Made by a program: the position numbers and the translations under genes. This document shows, piece by piece, positions 15,766-24,547 of a DNA stretch of 64,000 bases (position 1 is its first letter; each line of letters opens with the position of its first letter). The notes beneath the pieces are model-generated. The model saw nothing but the letters and a program-made list of their open reading frames with translations, made no database searches and was not told where the DNA came from. Source of the DNA: Candidatus Poribacteria bacterium (GTDB lineage: Bacteria > Poribacteria > WGA-4E > WGA-3G); NCBI GenBank assembly GCA_028824125.1, contig JAPPES010000127.1:1-64000 (forward strand), in the 5' to 3' direction.

Positions 15766-16536
15766 ATGCAATCACAAAAAACGGATCCCATCTTGCAGAT
15801 ACACGATTTAAATGTTTGGTACGGCAAAAGTCAGATACTCAAAAACCTAACATTTGATGTATTACCGAGGCAAGTAACTGCCTTTATCGGTCCTTCAAAT
15901 AGTGGTAAAACCACCTTAGTGCGTTGCTTAAACCGATTAAATGATTTGAATGTGAACTTTAGGTATACTGGAAAGATTCTCTATAAGGGTGAGAACCTGT
16001 ATGCCCTGAAGTTAAAAGCATCTAAAATTGCCCAGCAGATAGGCATGGTTTTCCAAAGGCCAATACCGTTCCGTAAATCTATCTATGAAAATGTGGCATA
16101 TAGTGCCCGGCTTCGCGGAATAAAACAGCCTGATCAGCTTGATACTATCGTTGAAGAGAGTCTCAGAAAGGCACAACTCTGGGATGAAGTATATAAAGAC
16201 CTTCACACTTCTTTCGATGCGCTATCTAACGGTCAACAACAACGACTCTGCATTGCACGTGCATTGGCAAGTGCTCCAGAAATTCTAATTTTTGATGAAC
16301 CTTGTGAACAGTTAGATGCAGCTGAAACACCTAAATTGGAAGCAATTGTTCAGAATCTTAAAAGCCATTACACTCTCATCTTTGTTACGAATAAAAGACG
16401 GCAAGCTGCGCGAGTGTCGGATGTAGCCGGATTCTTATATAATGGGGAATTAGTTGAATTTGGACAAACTGAACAAATTTTCACGAACCCAATAGACAAA
16501 CGAACGGAAAACTACGTAACTGGTAGGTTAGGTTAA
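15766..16536 (+). CDS. pstB: PstB-like ATPase 3, switch His replaced by Asn
   Basis: A 256-residue PstB-like ABC ATPase. Walker A is GPSNSGKTT (42-50), the Q-loop Gln is kept (GMVFQRP, Q97), the signature is LSNGQ (153-157), Walker B is ILIFDEP (D177-E178). The H-switch position is Asn (FVTNKRRQAARV, N209), as in the first ATPase, while the second ATPase keeps His. It could therefore be an alternative partner for the second one. AAGGA lies upstream of the ATG. It ends 23 bases before phoU. Confidence 0.85.
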   Translation: MQSQKTDPILQIHDLNVWYGKSQILKNLTFDVLPRQVTAFIGPSNSGKTTLVRCLNRLNDLNVNFRYTGKILYKGENLYALKLKASKIAQQIGMVFQRPIPFRKSIYENVAYSARLRGIKQPDQLDTIVEESLRKAQLWDEVYKDLHTSFDALSNGQQQRLCIARALASAPEILIFDEPCEQLDAAETPKLEAIVQNLKSHYTLIFVTNKRRQAARVSDVAGFLYNGELVEFGQTEQIFTNPIDKRTENYVTGRLG

Positions 16537-16559
16537 TCTAAACTTGCGGGGAGGCAGCG

Positions 16560-17240
16560 ATGCAACATTATCTTGAATCAGAACTCAAAGCACTTCAGCA
16601 CCAACTCCTTAAAATGGGTGGGATTGCAGAAAACATGTTGCGGGATGCTGTTGAATCAGTCCTAAGCCGTGATGAGGATTTGGCACAACGCGTTATTGAA
16701 GCTGATGATACAGTTGATACACTTGAAAATGAAATTGAAGCAAGATGTATCCAACTAATTGCCCGTCATCAACCTGTAGCATTTGAATTACGCTATTTGA
16801 CTATGGCACTTAAGGTAAACAGAAATATTGAAAGATTAGCTGACAAGTGTGTTTCTATTGCCAGACGTAGCCTTGAGCTTTTGGCATACCCCCCAATGCA
16901 GCCTTTTGTTGATCTTCCTTCTGTAACCCGTCTAATTCAAGGGATGGTCCAAGATGCGCTTGATGCGCTTGTCCATCGGGACGCAGAACTTGCAAGAGAA
17001 CTCCGAGAGCGTGATAGTAAAGTTAATGCTGCTTATGAACAGATGGTGCGTGACCTATGTTCTATTTTAGCCAGTCAACCGCAACTTATTCAGTCTGGTA
17101 TCAGTGTTCTGCTTCTTTTTCGACATTTGGAGCGGGTTGGAGATTTGGCAGCGAATATCGGGGAAGAAGTTTACTACCTTGTTGAAGGAGAGGTAATTCG
17201 ACATTCTGGCACCACAATAGAAGCGTCCGTGGAATCGTAG
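16560..17240 (+). CDS. phoU: phosphate-signalling complex protein PhoU
   Basis: A 226-residue two-repeat all-helical cytoplasmic protein that links Pst transport to Pho regulation and limits phosphate uptake. The metal-binding E/DxxxD-type motifs appear in both halves: LKVNRNIERLADKCVSIA (about 82-99) and LFRHLERVGDLAANIGEEV (about 188-206), both near-canonical. GGGGAGG lies just before the ATG. It closes the operon begun by pstS. No phoB/phoR pair is visible in this window. Confidence 0.93.
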   Translation: MQHYLESELKALQHQLLKMGGIAENMLRDAVESVLSRDEDLAQRVIEADDTVDTLENEIEARCIQLIARHQPVAFELRYLTMALKVNRNIERLADKCVSIARRSLELLAYPPMQPFVDLPSVTRLIQGMVQDALDALVHRDAELARELRERDSKVNAAYEQMVRDLCSILASQPQLIQSGISVLLLFRHLERVGDLAANIGEEVYYLVEGEVIRHSGTTIEASVES

Positions 17241-17264
17241 TGCCCGCTGTCCCCTATTTACTTC

Positions 17265-18494
17265 CTACCGTTCTTCTGGATAAAAATGGACATCCCGTTG
17301 CGGGAATGGGATTTTGATGTCGTATTCCTTAAACTTTTCCCAAATCATAAAATGAAGGTCGCTTGCAACATCAAAACGTTCAAACGAGTCTGGAATCCAC
17401 GCAAATAATTCAAAATCTAAGGACGACTCACCAAAATTAGTAAACCGGACAAACGGCGCACTGACGTCCTCCATTTCAGGCGTTGGTTCTTTAATTACTT
17501 CTGGGTGTGCATGTGCTACCTCAAGTAGCACTTTTTTGACGAGTTCTACGTCCGAACCATACGACACACCTACTTGAACGCGAACCCGGAAACGAGCGTT
17601 ATAATGTGTTAGATTATGCACCGGTTCTGTAATCAATTGGGAATTCGGGACAATAATCTCCTTCTCATCAAGTGCCATAATCACTGTTGAACGAAGGTTG
17701 ATGCTGGTTACCCGGCCAAAAATGTTCACGTCTATGATTTCTACTAAATCCCCGATTTTGATTGGACGTTCAAAAATTAATATTAATCCGGAAATTAGAT
17801 TTGAGACCACATTTTGCAACCCGAACCCGATACCGATACTCAAACCACCAAAAATGATAGCTAAACTTGTGAAACTTACACCTATAGTTCTTAGACTGAT
17901 AAGAACGCCTAATGCGATGATAGTGAAGTGAAAAAAACGGAGAATGATGAATCGCGTGTGTCTCTGAATTTGAAAAGCTTGTAATACCTGCTGCTGAAGG
18001 ACCCATTGTGCATACTTTGATAGAACATACATCCCGAAGATAATAGCGAACCCGTAAAAGAGTCTCGCTAAAGTTAATCTGCGGGCACCGTCATCAACTA
18101 CTGCTGGTTTTCTACCGAGAAGTGTTTGGAATAGAGAAGAAATCCCTGTTGGACTCTCAGTCGGTTTTTGGGAGGGTTGAAATAGATCCGCGAGCGGAAA
18201 ATTGAAAATTCTACCAAAAAGTCCAGTGCTAATTCCTGCGACGTTGAACGCTACAACTATTCCAACTATGATGACAGTAAGAAACAGTATCGCAAGCAAC
18301 CGATTTTGGGTGTTTTCTTGGATTCTCAAGCGATTAAAAAGGCGTCGACTCCAACGGCGCAAAAAACCCGCAATGAAAAAGGAGACAACCACAACGCCGA
18401 TCAACAAAAGTATTCGGCCGATTGTGACGGGCTCCTCTAAGGTGATAGCAGTCCTTCCAAGAAATTCTTCAAGTTGTTGTCTTAATTCGCCCAT
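17265..18494 (-). CDS. MscS-family mechanosensitive channel
   Basis: A 409-residue inner-membrane channel that releases solutes under osmotic downshock. Four or five membrane helices precede the MscS core: the pore helix with glycine/alanine packing (LAIIFGGLSIGIGFGLQNVVSNLISGLILIFE, near residue 212-243), then the beta domain beginning RPIKIGDLVEI and containing GRVTSINLRSTVI and IIVPNS. The C-terminal alpha/beta vestibule follows. It is a mid-size MscS with an N-terminal extension containing a proline/serine-rich loop (QPSQKPTESPTG). It is convergent with phoU, 24 bases away. The ATG start gives a conventional length. Confidence 0.88.
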   Translation of the reverse strand: MGELRQQLEEFLGRTAITLEEPVTIGRILLLIGVVVVSFFIAGFLRRWSRRLFNRLRIQENTQNRLLAILFLTVIIVGIVVAFNVAGISTGLFGRIFNFPLADLFQPSQKPTESPTGISSLFQTLLGRKPAVVDDGARRLTLARLFYGFAIIFGMYVLSKYAQWVLQQQVLQAFQIQRHTRFIILRFFHFTIIALGVLISLRTIGVSFTSLAIIFGGLSIGIGFGLQNVVSNLISGLILIFERPIKIGDLVEIIDVNIFGRVTSINLRSTVIMALDEKEIIVPNSQLITEPVHNLTHYNARFRVRVQVGVSYGSDVELVKKVLLEVAHAHPEVIKEPTPEMEDVSAPFVRFTNFGESSLDFELFAWIPDSFERFDVASDLHFMIWEKFKEYDIKIPFPQRDVHFYPEER

Positions 18495-18526
18495 TTTATG
18501 CTATCCTACATCAACACAATTGATCC

Positions 18527-20926
18527 TTAATCGATTGATATCTGTTCAATTGAGTGGACAAACAACACATCGTTCACCCCTTGGTATCGCTGCAGCACGT
18601 AATCTAAGTCTTCGGAATTTATGTCTTCTGCAGTTAATCCTGTGATGACTAAATCTGCCTGCGCGGATCTGTGTGCGACTTCTTGTTCCAATGCTTCTTC
18701 GCTTTCATAAGACACGGATGTGACATTCTGCATTGAAATAGGGAGTCTGCCTTCTTGGATGACCGTTGAGAGTTGATCGGCATCAAGTTCAGTATCCCAA
18801 GAAGTGGAACATGCGAAGAGGCGGATTTGTGCCCGTTTCCATTCTGGATGTCCCACCAGAATATAAGCAAGTAACAACATCATTGGAACATTAGCTAAAT
18901 TGTCATCTGTTACCCACACATGAATTGACGATCGATATCCAAAGCGATGTTTGGTTGATCGTAGAATCAGAACGTTAAATAGCGATTCCACAGCAAGGCT
19001 GGCACCTTGCTGGACCTCAGGGATTTCTTCAGGTTGGTTTTCATCAAATTCAAGTAGGATAGTGTTATTTGGTAAGCCGGAAATTCCAGGCATCTGCATC
19101 ACCTGTGCCAAAGCGAGTCGGAATGTCGGGCAAATCAAGGAATCAACATAAATACCTGCCCCGCTTGCCTCCGATTGTTGGATGAGTGCATCAACATGTA
19201 TGCGTGCAGAGAGTTCCTCAGAAAACGAATAATCTCCGGGGAAAAATTGAATAAATTGTCCGAATCCCTGCCGATGACAAAGCCAACGGAGCAGATCGAA
19301 ATGTCCGAGCCGCCGTTCGCCGAACTGGGTAATGCCCACAATTGAAGGTTGCCAACCACTTTCGGAGAAATTCGCCCTATTTTTTTGTAAGGTGGTCTGT
19401 AGCCAACGGGTTAACTGAAACATTGCGCCCTGGAAGATGCCTATCATACCGCGTTGTTCACTGCGTCCCTGGCGGAGTCCGATGTAAATTGCCACTATGA
19501 GAAAAATTGAGAGGAATGCGTAAAACACACTTATTTGAAACATCATCAATCCACACATGACAGCGCCTAATAAGGATACATACCAGCGTGATTGGAACGT
19601 TGGGCGATAGGATGGATTGCCAGCAAAATTTTCAAGGAACGAGACAACACACAGGGCACCGTAAGTCACCAAAAAGAACATGGTTAGAATCTGTGCAATG
19701 AAGTTAAGCTCACCGATAGCGACAAACACAATGGCAATAGCGCCTGAAACAAAGGTAGCGGGTACCGGTTCCTGTGACTTTCCAACACCTGTTCGCATGA
19801 GACGGTTCAAACCTGGAATCGGTAAAACGTTGTCACGCGCAAGTGCTTGTAGTGTTCTGGGTGCTACCATGATTGAACCGAGCGCGGAGGAAAACGAAGC
19901 TGCGCCCAATCCAATGAAAATAGCTGGTCCCCATGCGGAAATATCCGCCATAATAATTCTGTCTGTATCAGCAAGTTGCTCTGGTGTGGCACTTTGCCAA
20001 AGTTTAATTGCAACAAAAACATATATGATCATACCTACCAACGTTGCTGCGATAGTGCCAAGAGGAATACTGCGTTGAGGGTTTCTCAGGTCACCGGATA
20101 ACCCTAAACCCGCAATCATTCCTGTGAATGCAGGAAAACAGATAGCGAAAACTATGCCGAAGGGAGCACCATTTGGAATACTTGCTGTAATGCCCACGCC
20201 GATCGAACGGGGTTTCTCAGGTTTCTCCGGTTCCTGTTCTGCAACGTCGGGGGTTTTATCCTCAACTTCGGGTGCCTCGACTACAACTTCAGATGTCCCA
20301 TTTACAGCCTCAGGGACAGTGTCTGTAGGCTCTGTCACTACTCCACCCATGAAAAAAACGATAAGGGATACTGCCAGAATTGCACAGATGCCCCACAACA
20401 CTGAAACTCCCATATTAGCACCTCGAGTTAGCATAAGAACAATAAGTATCAATGTAAAAGGGATACTCAAAAAACGAGGTTCATAAGACAAATTAAAAAA
20501 GTACTGTTGGAGAATCGTAGTATATAAGGGTTCAAAGGCTTCTGCAAACGCTACCATATAGAACGCTATTGAAATGGCTTGCGAAATATATAGGGCAAAA
20601 CCAATTGTTCCACCGATACTTGTACCGAAGGATCGACTCACAATGTAGTATGCACCACCACCAGCAACACGCCTGTTCGTTGCGATCTCAGATACAGCCA
20701 GAACAGTCGGAATGGTCACAAGATGTCCAAGTACAATAATAGCAAGAGTTCTTAAGAGACCTACATTTCCTACAGCGTAACCAAAACGTAAGAAAAGAAT
20801 TGCACCGAGAATTGTACTGATCGATGCAAGAAAAACAGGAGCAGTGCCAAAACCGTGTCCATGTTGTGATTGTGGGGAGTTACCACCAAATCTGAATTGA
20901 TATTGTTGTCCCAATTTTGAGAACAT
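18527..20926 (-). CDS. SLC12-like cation-chloride/amino-acid permease with soluble C-terminus
   Basis: A 799-residue APC-superfamily transporter. The first helix region GTAPVFLASISTILGAILFLRFG (about 26-48) and RRVAGGGAYYIVSRSFGTSIGG match SLC12 cation-chloride cotransporters better than ordinary amino-acid permeases. About 12 membrane helices fill residues 27-490, interrupted by an acidic, proline-rich loop (about 200-240, EVVVEAPEVEDKTPDVAEQ). Residues from about 510 form a soluble domain with SLC12-like blocks (WQPSIVGITQFGERR; TKHRFGYRSSIHVWVTDDNL). Transported ion or substrate cannot be read from sequence. A good AAGGAAA site precedes the ATG. It is 32 bases upstream of, and co-directional with, the MscS gene, an ionic-homeostasis pairing. 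Confidence 0.82.
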   Translation of the reverse strand: MFSKLGQQYQFRFGGNSPQSQHGHGFGTAPVFLASISTILGAILFLRFGYAVGNVGLLRTLAIIVLGHLVTIPTVLAVSEIATNRRVAGGGAYYIVSRSFGTSIGGTIGFALYISQAISIAFYMVAFAEAFEPLYTTILQQYFFNLSYEPRFLSIPFTLILIVLMLTRGANMGVSVLWGICAILAVSLIVFFMGGVVTEPTDTVPEAVNGTSEVVVEAPEVEDKTPDVAEQEPEKPEKPRSIGVGITASIPNGAPFGIVFAICFPAFTGMIAGLGLSGDLRNPQRSIPLGTIAATLVGMIIYVFVAIKLWQSATPEQLADTDRIIMADISAWGPAIFIGLGAASFSSALGSIMVAPRTLQALARDNVLPIPGLNRLMRTGVGKSQEPVPATFVSGAIAIVFVAIGELNFIAQILTMFFLVTYGALCVVSFLENFAGNPSYRPTFQSRWYVSLLGAVMCGLMMFQISVFYAFLSIFLIVAIYIGLRQGRSEQRGMIGIFQGAMFQLTRWLQTTLQKNRANFSESGWQPSIVGITQFGERRLGHFDLLRWLCHRQGFGQFIQFFPGDYSFSEELSARIHVDALIQQSEASGAGIYVDSLICPTFRLALAQVMQMPGISGLPNNTILLEFDENQPEEIPEVQQGASLAVESLFNVLILRSTKHRFGYRSSIHVWVTDDNLANVPMMLLLAYILVGHPEWKRAQIRLFACSTSWDTELDADQLSTVIQEGRLPISMQNVTSVSYESEEALEQEVAHRSAQADLVITGLTAEDINSEDLDYVLQRYQGVNDVLFVHSIEQISID

Positions 20927-21060
20927 TATTAAATTTCCTTCATTTTAGAAATGTATTCATTAAATAGATGTGTTTCGAAATATTGCATATCCTAAAAAAT
21001 CTAACACTAACCCAATATCATAATATTGTTTGCAGAGAATACTCAAGCACAATGTGATAA

Positions 21061-21756
21061 TTATAATGTGACTCGCAAAATTGATAGATATTTGTAATGT
21101 AAATTATCAGTTAATGGTGCACTATTGTAAGTTAAGGATCCACTCAAACGCAATCCAAATCGAGTTGTAAGGTTAAAAGTAAGCGCAGGTTCTGCCGAAA
21201 ACCTATAATTTTTAAAGCCTACTTCAGGCGTAAATTTCAGCACTGTATTCAGTTTTTTCCAACCTATAGAAGAAAACGCCAACCATCTAAACGAGGTAGG
21301 ATCGAATTTCCTTATTGTAAGGTTTTTGTAAGGTTGAATATTCTCAATAAAGTAGCCAATACCCCCAGAAATACGAAGCGTCCCTTTTTCATATATCCCC
21401 GGTCGAATATAACTTCCGATCTGTGAGGTCAAGGCACTTCCTTTGCTAATGTTGCGTTCTAAGTCCGTAAATGCTTCAATCCCAAATTTGTTAATACGCA
21501 TCCCACCTTGTAGATGGACCTTCATGATCTCTGAATCTACTCCGTCTTCATCAGAAGTCCGCGAACCAAAAACACCTCCCCAACCGTTTATATTTTTGAA
21601 TGGTAGAACTGCAGTTAGAGAGAGCGTTTGCGAACCTCTGTCGCCGGAAATTCCAAAATCTACTGTTTTTGCATCGGTCGGCAAATCTGCAAATTGAGAT
21701 GACGCAGGCATAACATAACAAATTGAAAAGATTAATGCAAATGTAATTTTATACAT
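21061..21756 (-). CDS. probable outer-membrane beta-barrel-like protein
   Basis: A 231-residue exported protein of unknown function. It begins with a signal peptide (MYKITFALIFSICYVMPASS, cleavage near residue 20). The mature part shows alternating hydrophobic/polar strands with aromatic residues, such as TLSLTAVLPFKN, TLRISGGIGYFIEN, NYRFSAEPALTFNL and FGLRLSGSLTYNSA, suggesting an eight-to-ten-stranded barrel. It does not end in Phe as many outer-membrane proteins do. The ATG at 21756 has GGTGA upstream and starts the signal peptide; longer in-frame starts at 21813 and 21870 would bury it. It is last in a three-gene set of envelope proteins. Confidence 0.6.
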   Translation of the reverse strand: MYKITFALIFSICYVMPASSQFADLPTDAKTVDFGISGDRGSQTLSLTAVLPFKNINGWGGVFGSRTSDEDGVDSEIMKVHLQGGMRINKFGIEAFTDLERNISKGSALTSQIGSYIRPGIYEKGTLRISGGIGYFIENIQPYKNLTIRKFDPTSFRWLAFSSIGWKKLNTVLKFTPEVGFKNYRFSAEPALTFNLTTRFGLRLSGSLTYNSAPLTDNLHYKYLSILRVTL

Positions 21757-21866
21757 GTCACCGTATTTTATACGTTTGTTTTTTATGACTCGTTTATTTG
21801 TTATGTTTTTCATATTTTCACTGTGGTGTCGTACCGTATTTTCAGGGCACCCAGCTAATTTTGACC

Positions 21867-22361
21867 TCAATCAATATACCAGTTAATTAGAAGACCTGCT
21901 AAACACGCATTTGTTAAGCCTCCAACGATACAACCACTTAACGCCCAATTGTATCGTTGTTTTTTCATCTGAATCTTGTATTCATCAATATAAAAAGCCA
22001 CATACTGGGGTGACTTGCCGAGAGTACGCGCCGCTGGGATAGACTTTAGATTTCTTTGTGATAAATTAGTACCAACCAAAGAAAAGAAACAACCATTTGT
22101 AAACCACATAGTTTTATTAACATGTGCTTTTACATCTCGTTTGGCATCTGCAATCGCTTGTTCAACATCTGATTTGGGGAGATTATCAGCCTTTTTTATT
22201 CGTCCTGGCACAATTATTTCAACTTCCCCTGAAGGTAATTGTTGAACATCATATAGCTCATCCGGCCCTTCTTGTGCGTAGGTAGGTATTAGTGAATACA
22301 CACCAAACATTAAAGTGATAACGATAAAAACCGATAAATCAAAATAGGAACTGAGCCTCAT
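21867..22361 (-). CDS. membrane-associated hypothetical protein
   Basis: A 164-residue protein I do not recognise. A signal peptide or first membrane segment (DLSVFIVITLMFGVYSLIPTYAQ, about 7-29) is followed by a soluble region with DAKRDVKAHVNKTMW and a C-terminal hydrophobic helix rich in small residues (ALSGCIVGGLTNACLAGLLI). ATG at 22361 is preferred because AAGGAG lies six bases upstream. It sits between a lipoprotein gene and a barrel-like protein gene in the same orientation, so an envelope role is likely. Confidence 0.6.
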   Translation of the reverse strand: MRLSSYFDLSVFIVITLMFGVYSLIPTYAQEGPDELYDVQQLPSGEVEIIVPGRIKKADNLPKSDVEQAIADAKRDVKAHVNKTMWFTNGCFFSLVGTNLSQRNLKSIPAARTLGKSPQYVAFYIDEYKIQMKKQRYNWALSGCIVGGLTNACLAGLLINWYID

Positions 22362-22384
22362 TCGTTCTCCTTTTATATTTTGCA

Positions 22385-23107
22385 TTATGAATTATCCCCT
22401 TTCTTTTCATAAACATGTGTTGTGGAAGTAGGAGCCGAATAAATTATGAGGAGTTTACCATCCCACGTATATGTGCTAACAGATAGTTGTAGGATTCCAT
22501 CAGGAAACCAATTGATTATCCCTTTTTTATCATTATACGGTTCAACTAACTGATATGAACCCGAGAAAAATTGAGTCCCTTCTTCAAATTGTCTTGTAAA
22601 AGTTGTAGTTGTTAGGCGCATCGTTCCCCCTAACGATTCTACGGTTTCTCCATTTATTTGCGTGCGAACAAGTTCATAGAACCCTTTCAGCGCGTTTGCA
22701 ACTTCATAAGCTTTAGAAGAAACTATAATCGTTGCTGATTCAGATGCTTGTTCTTCTCCGTCATCTCGCACGGACACATGAACCGTAACCGTTTGTGGCG
22801 GTACAACTTCCTCTTCTGGTAGTGCCGGGGCAATCCATTCCACTTCTGCTGCAGTATCACTTTTTAATATTCCACCTGAAACGTCCCATGAATATGTCAA
22901 TTCATCATCTTCTGGGTCAAAAACACTAACCTTAAATTTGACGGTCTCACCGTACTGAACCTGTTCAGGTACGTTGAAACTATTGATTTTCGGCGCTCCA
23001 TTTCTCAAAGTTTCAATTTGCCCACACCCGTTCAACAATACGACCAATATAGTAAACAAAATGATTGTACGACAATAGTCAGATTTCAATTTAATACTTT
23101 TCATCAA
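22385..23107 (-). CDS. lipoprotein with PKD/Ig-like domain
   Basis: A 240-residue putative lipoprotein. The signal peptide ends in LLNGC with Cys28 as the lipidation site. Residues about 40-135 look like a PKD or Ig-like beta-sandwich: APKINSFNVPEQVQYGETV, FDPEDDELTYSWDVSGG and TVTVHVSVRDDGE are characteristic of such domains. The C-terminal half (140-240) contains further strands (GGTMRLTTTTFTRQFEEG) and may be a lipocalin-like module. It is the first of three co-directional envelope genes. Function unknown; ligand or surface binding is possible. Confidence 0.7.
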   Translation of the reverse strand: MMKSIKLKSDYCRTIILFTILVVLLNGCGQIETLRNGAPKINSFNVPEQVQYGETVKFKVSVFDPEDDELTYSWDVSGGILKSDTAAEVEWIAPALPEEEVVPPQTVTVHVSVRDDGEEQASESATIIVSSKAYEVANALKGFYELVRTQINGETVESLGGTMRLTTTTFTRQFEEGTQFFSGSYQLVEPYNDKKGIINWFPDGILQLSVSTYTWDGKLLIIYSAPTSTTHVYEKKGDNS

Positions 23108-23182
23108 AATTTCCTTTTAAACAATCTACAATAGAATAATTGAAACAAGAAGAATCAGGTTTTGTGTATATTTGCATATAAT

Positions 23183-24262
23183 TTAAAGCCATTTCTTTAT
23201 TTTAAAAAAGATAAACATAGTAATACCGATAAGTCCCATGATGGATAGCACAATAGGGTATCCCCATTGCGTTTCAAGCTCAGGCATAATTTTAAAATTC
23301 ATGCCGTAAATACCTGCAATGAAGGTCAATGGAATAAAGAGTGTCGCAACGATTGTCAACACTTTCATCACTTCATTCATTTTATGATTAAGTGCTGAAC
23401 TATAGGTATCAAACAAACCAGATACACTCATCCGAAGTATCTCCAACGTTTGAATCACTTGAATTAGATGATCGTTAACATCTCTAAAGTATTGGTCTGT
23501 TTCATCCTTGAATATTGGTGTTTCATCACTTATGACTTCGTTAATAACATCGCGTAAAGGTAGAATAGGTTTGCGCAGCAAGAGAAGTTGTTGTCTTAAG
23601 TGATTGATTTTCTTTAGTATCTCAGGTGTCGGATTTGTGATAGTTTCTTCTTCTACCAATTCAATTTGATCATTTATCTGTTCTACCACTATAAAGTAAT
23701 TATCAACAATAAGATCTATTAATGCGTACGCAAGATATCCGGACTGCATTTTCCGAATTCTACCATGTTGGTTTACGATCCTATTATGAATAGGTTTAAA
23801 AAGTTTCTCTCCACTTTCTTGGATTAAAATAACATAGTTTTGACCGATTATCAGGTTAATTGGTTCGTCAGAAACGCTACATGTGTCAGGATTATAACGC
23901 AAGGTTCTAAGTATCATGAATATATATTCATCAAATACCTCAATTTTGGGAAGCTGAGTCGGGTTCATAATGTCTTCAAGGATAAGTGAATTGATATCAA
24001 AGTGTTCACCGATCTCGCTAATAAAATCCGCCTCATGGATTCCTTGAATGTGAATCCATGTTACTGTTTCGGCATTCTTAAAAGCAGCGCATTCCCCTAC
24101 TGTTCCAACCGTACTTTCATGAAGATACGATTCATTATAATCAATTAGGTTAATTTGAATAGGTTCTTCCCGTTGTTCACCAACATAAACAAGCGTTCCA
24201 GGAGGAAGTCCAACCTTATGAGAGTATCTTTTAAATAGATTCGTCAGTAGTGGATTTCTCAA
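23183..24262 (-). CDS. corA: CorA magnesium/cobalt transporter
   Basis: A 359-residue pentameric inner-membrane Mg2+ channel. The large cytoplasmic N-domain contains LPKIEVFDEYIFMILRTLRY near residue 103; the long helix follows; the two C-terminal helices hold the signature YGMNF (about 318-322) and the periplasmic loop KIMPELETQWGYP, followed by GLIGITMFIFFKIKKWL. Start is TTG at 24262 with AGAAGG upstream. A divergent promoter pair separates it from the acidic TPR gene. Confidence 0.93.
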   Translation of the reverse strand: MRNPLLTNLFKRYSHKVGLPPGTLVYVGEQREEPIQINLIDYNESYLHESTVGTVGECAAFKNAETVTWIHIQGIHEADFISEIGEHFDINSLILEDIMNPTQLPKIEVFDEYIFMILRTLRYNPDTCSVSDEPINLIIGQNYVILIQESGEKLFKPIHNRIVNQHGRIRKMQSGYLAYALIDLIVDNYFIVVEQINDQIELVEEETITNPTPEILKKINHLRQQLLLLRKPILPLRDVINEVISDETPIFKDETDQYFRDVNDHLIQVIQTLEILRMSVSGLFDTYSSALNHKMNEVMKVLTIVATLFIPLTFIAGIYGMNFKIMPELETQWGYPIVLSIMGLIGITMFIFFKIKKWL

Positions 24263-24316
24263 TTGATTAGAACCTTCTTGTATTTAGAATTAAGTGATAG
24301 AAATACGATGCCTTAC

Positions 24317-24346
24317 ATTATACTTTAGTCATGAATTGTTTGTCAA
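24317..24346 (-). promoter_or_regulatory. promoter for corA
   Basis: On the minus strand TTGACA (24346-24341) and TATAAT (24322-24317) are separated by 18 bases, about 55 bases before the TTG start at 24262. Both boxes are consensus. No magnesium riboswitch is evident in the short leader. Confidence 0.65.
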
Positions 24347-24377
24347 ATGAAATAACGAGCTGTTCTTGAGGTTTTTC

Positions 24378-24406
24378 TTGACATATCCGCCTAAATTTGA
24401 TATGAT
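24378..24406 (+). promoter_or_regulatory. promoter for the acidic TPR gene and perhaps transketolase
   Basis: TTGACA at 24378-24383 and TATGAT at 24401-24406 with a 17-base spacer, about 140 bases before the ATG at 24548. It is divergent from the corA promoter 32 bases away. Confidence 0.65.
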
Positions 24407-24547
24407 ATAGATATGTGTTTTATTTGGAACTGACACAAGGTAGCTATTTATGCTATATAAAACAACTACTTACACTGCAACGAAGGCACTTGAAGTAGTT
24501 CAACACTAAATTATGTGTTAAAGGATTTTACAAATGAGGAGAAGAAA

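Noticed and set aside
24407..24547. Possible Mg2+ riboswitch between corA and the acidic TPR gene
   Set aside because: The leader on the corA side is only about 50 bases and no riboswitch-like fold was seen; the longer leader belongs to the TPR gene.
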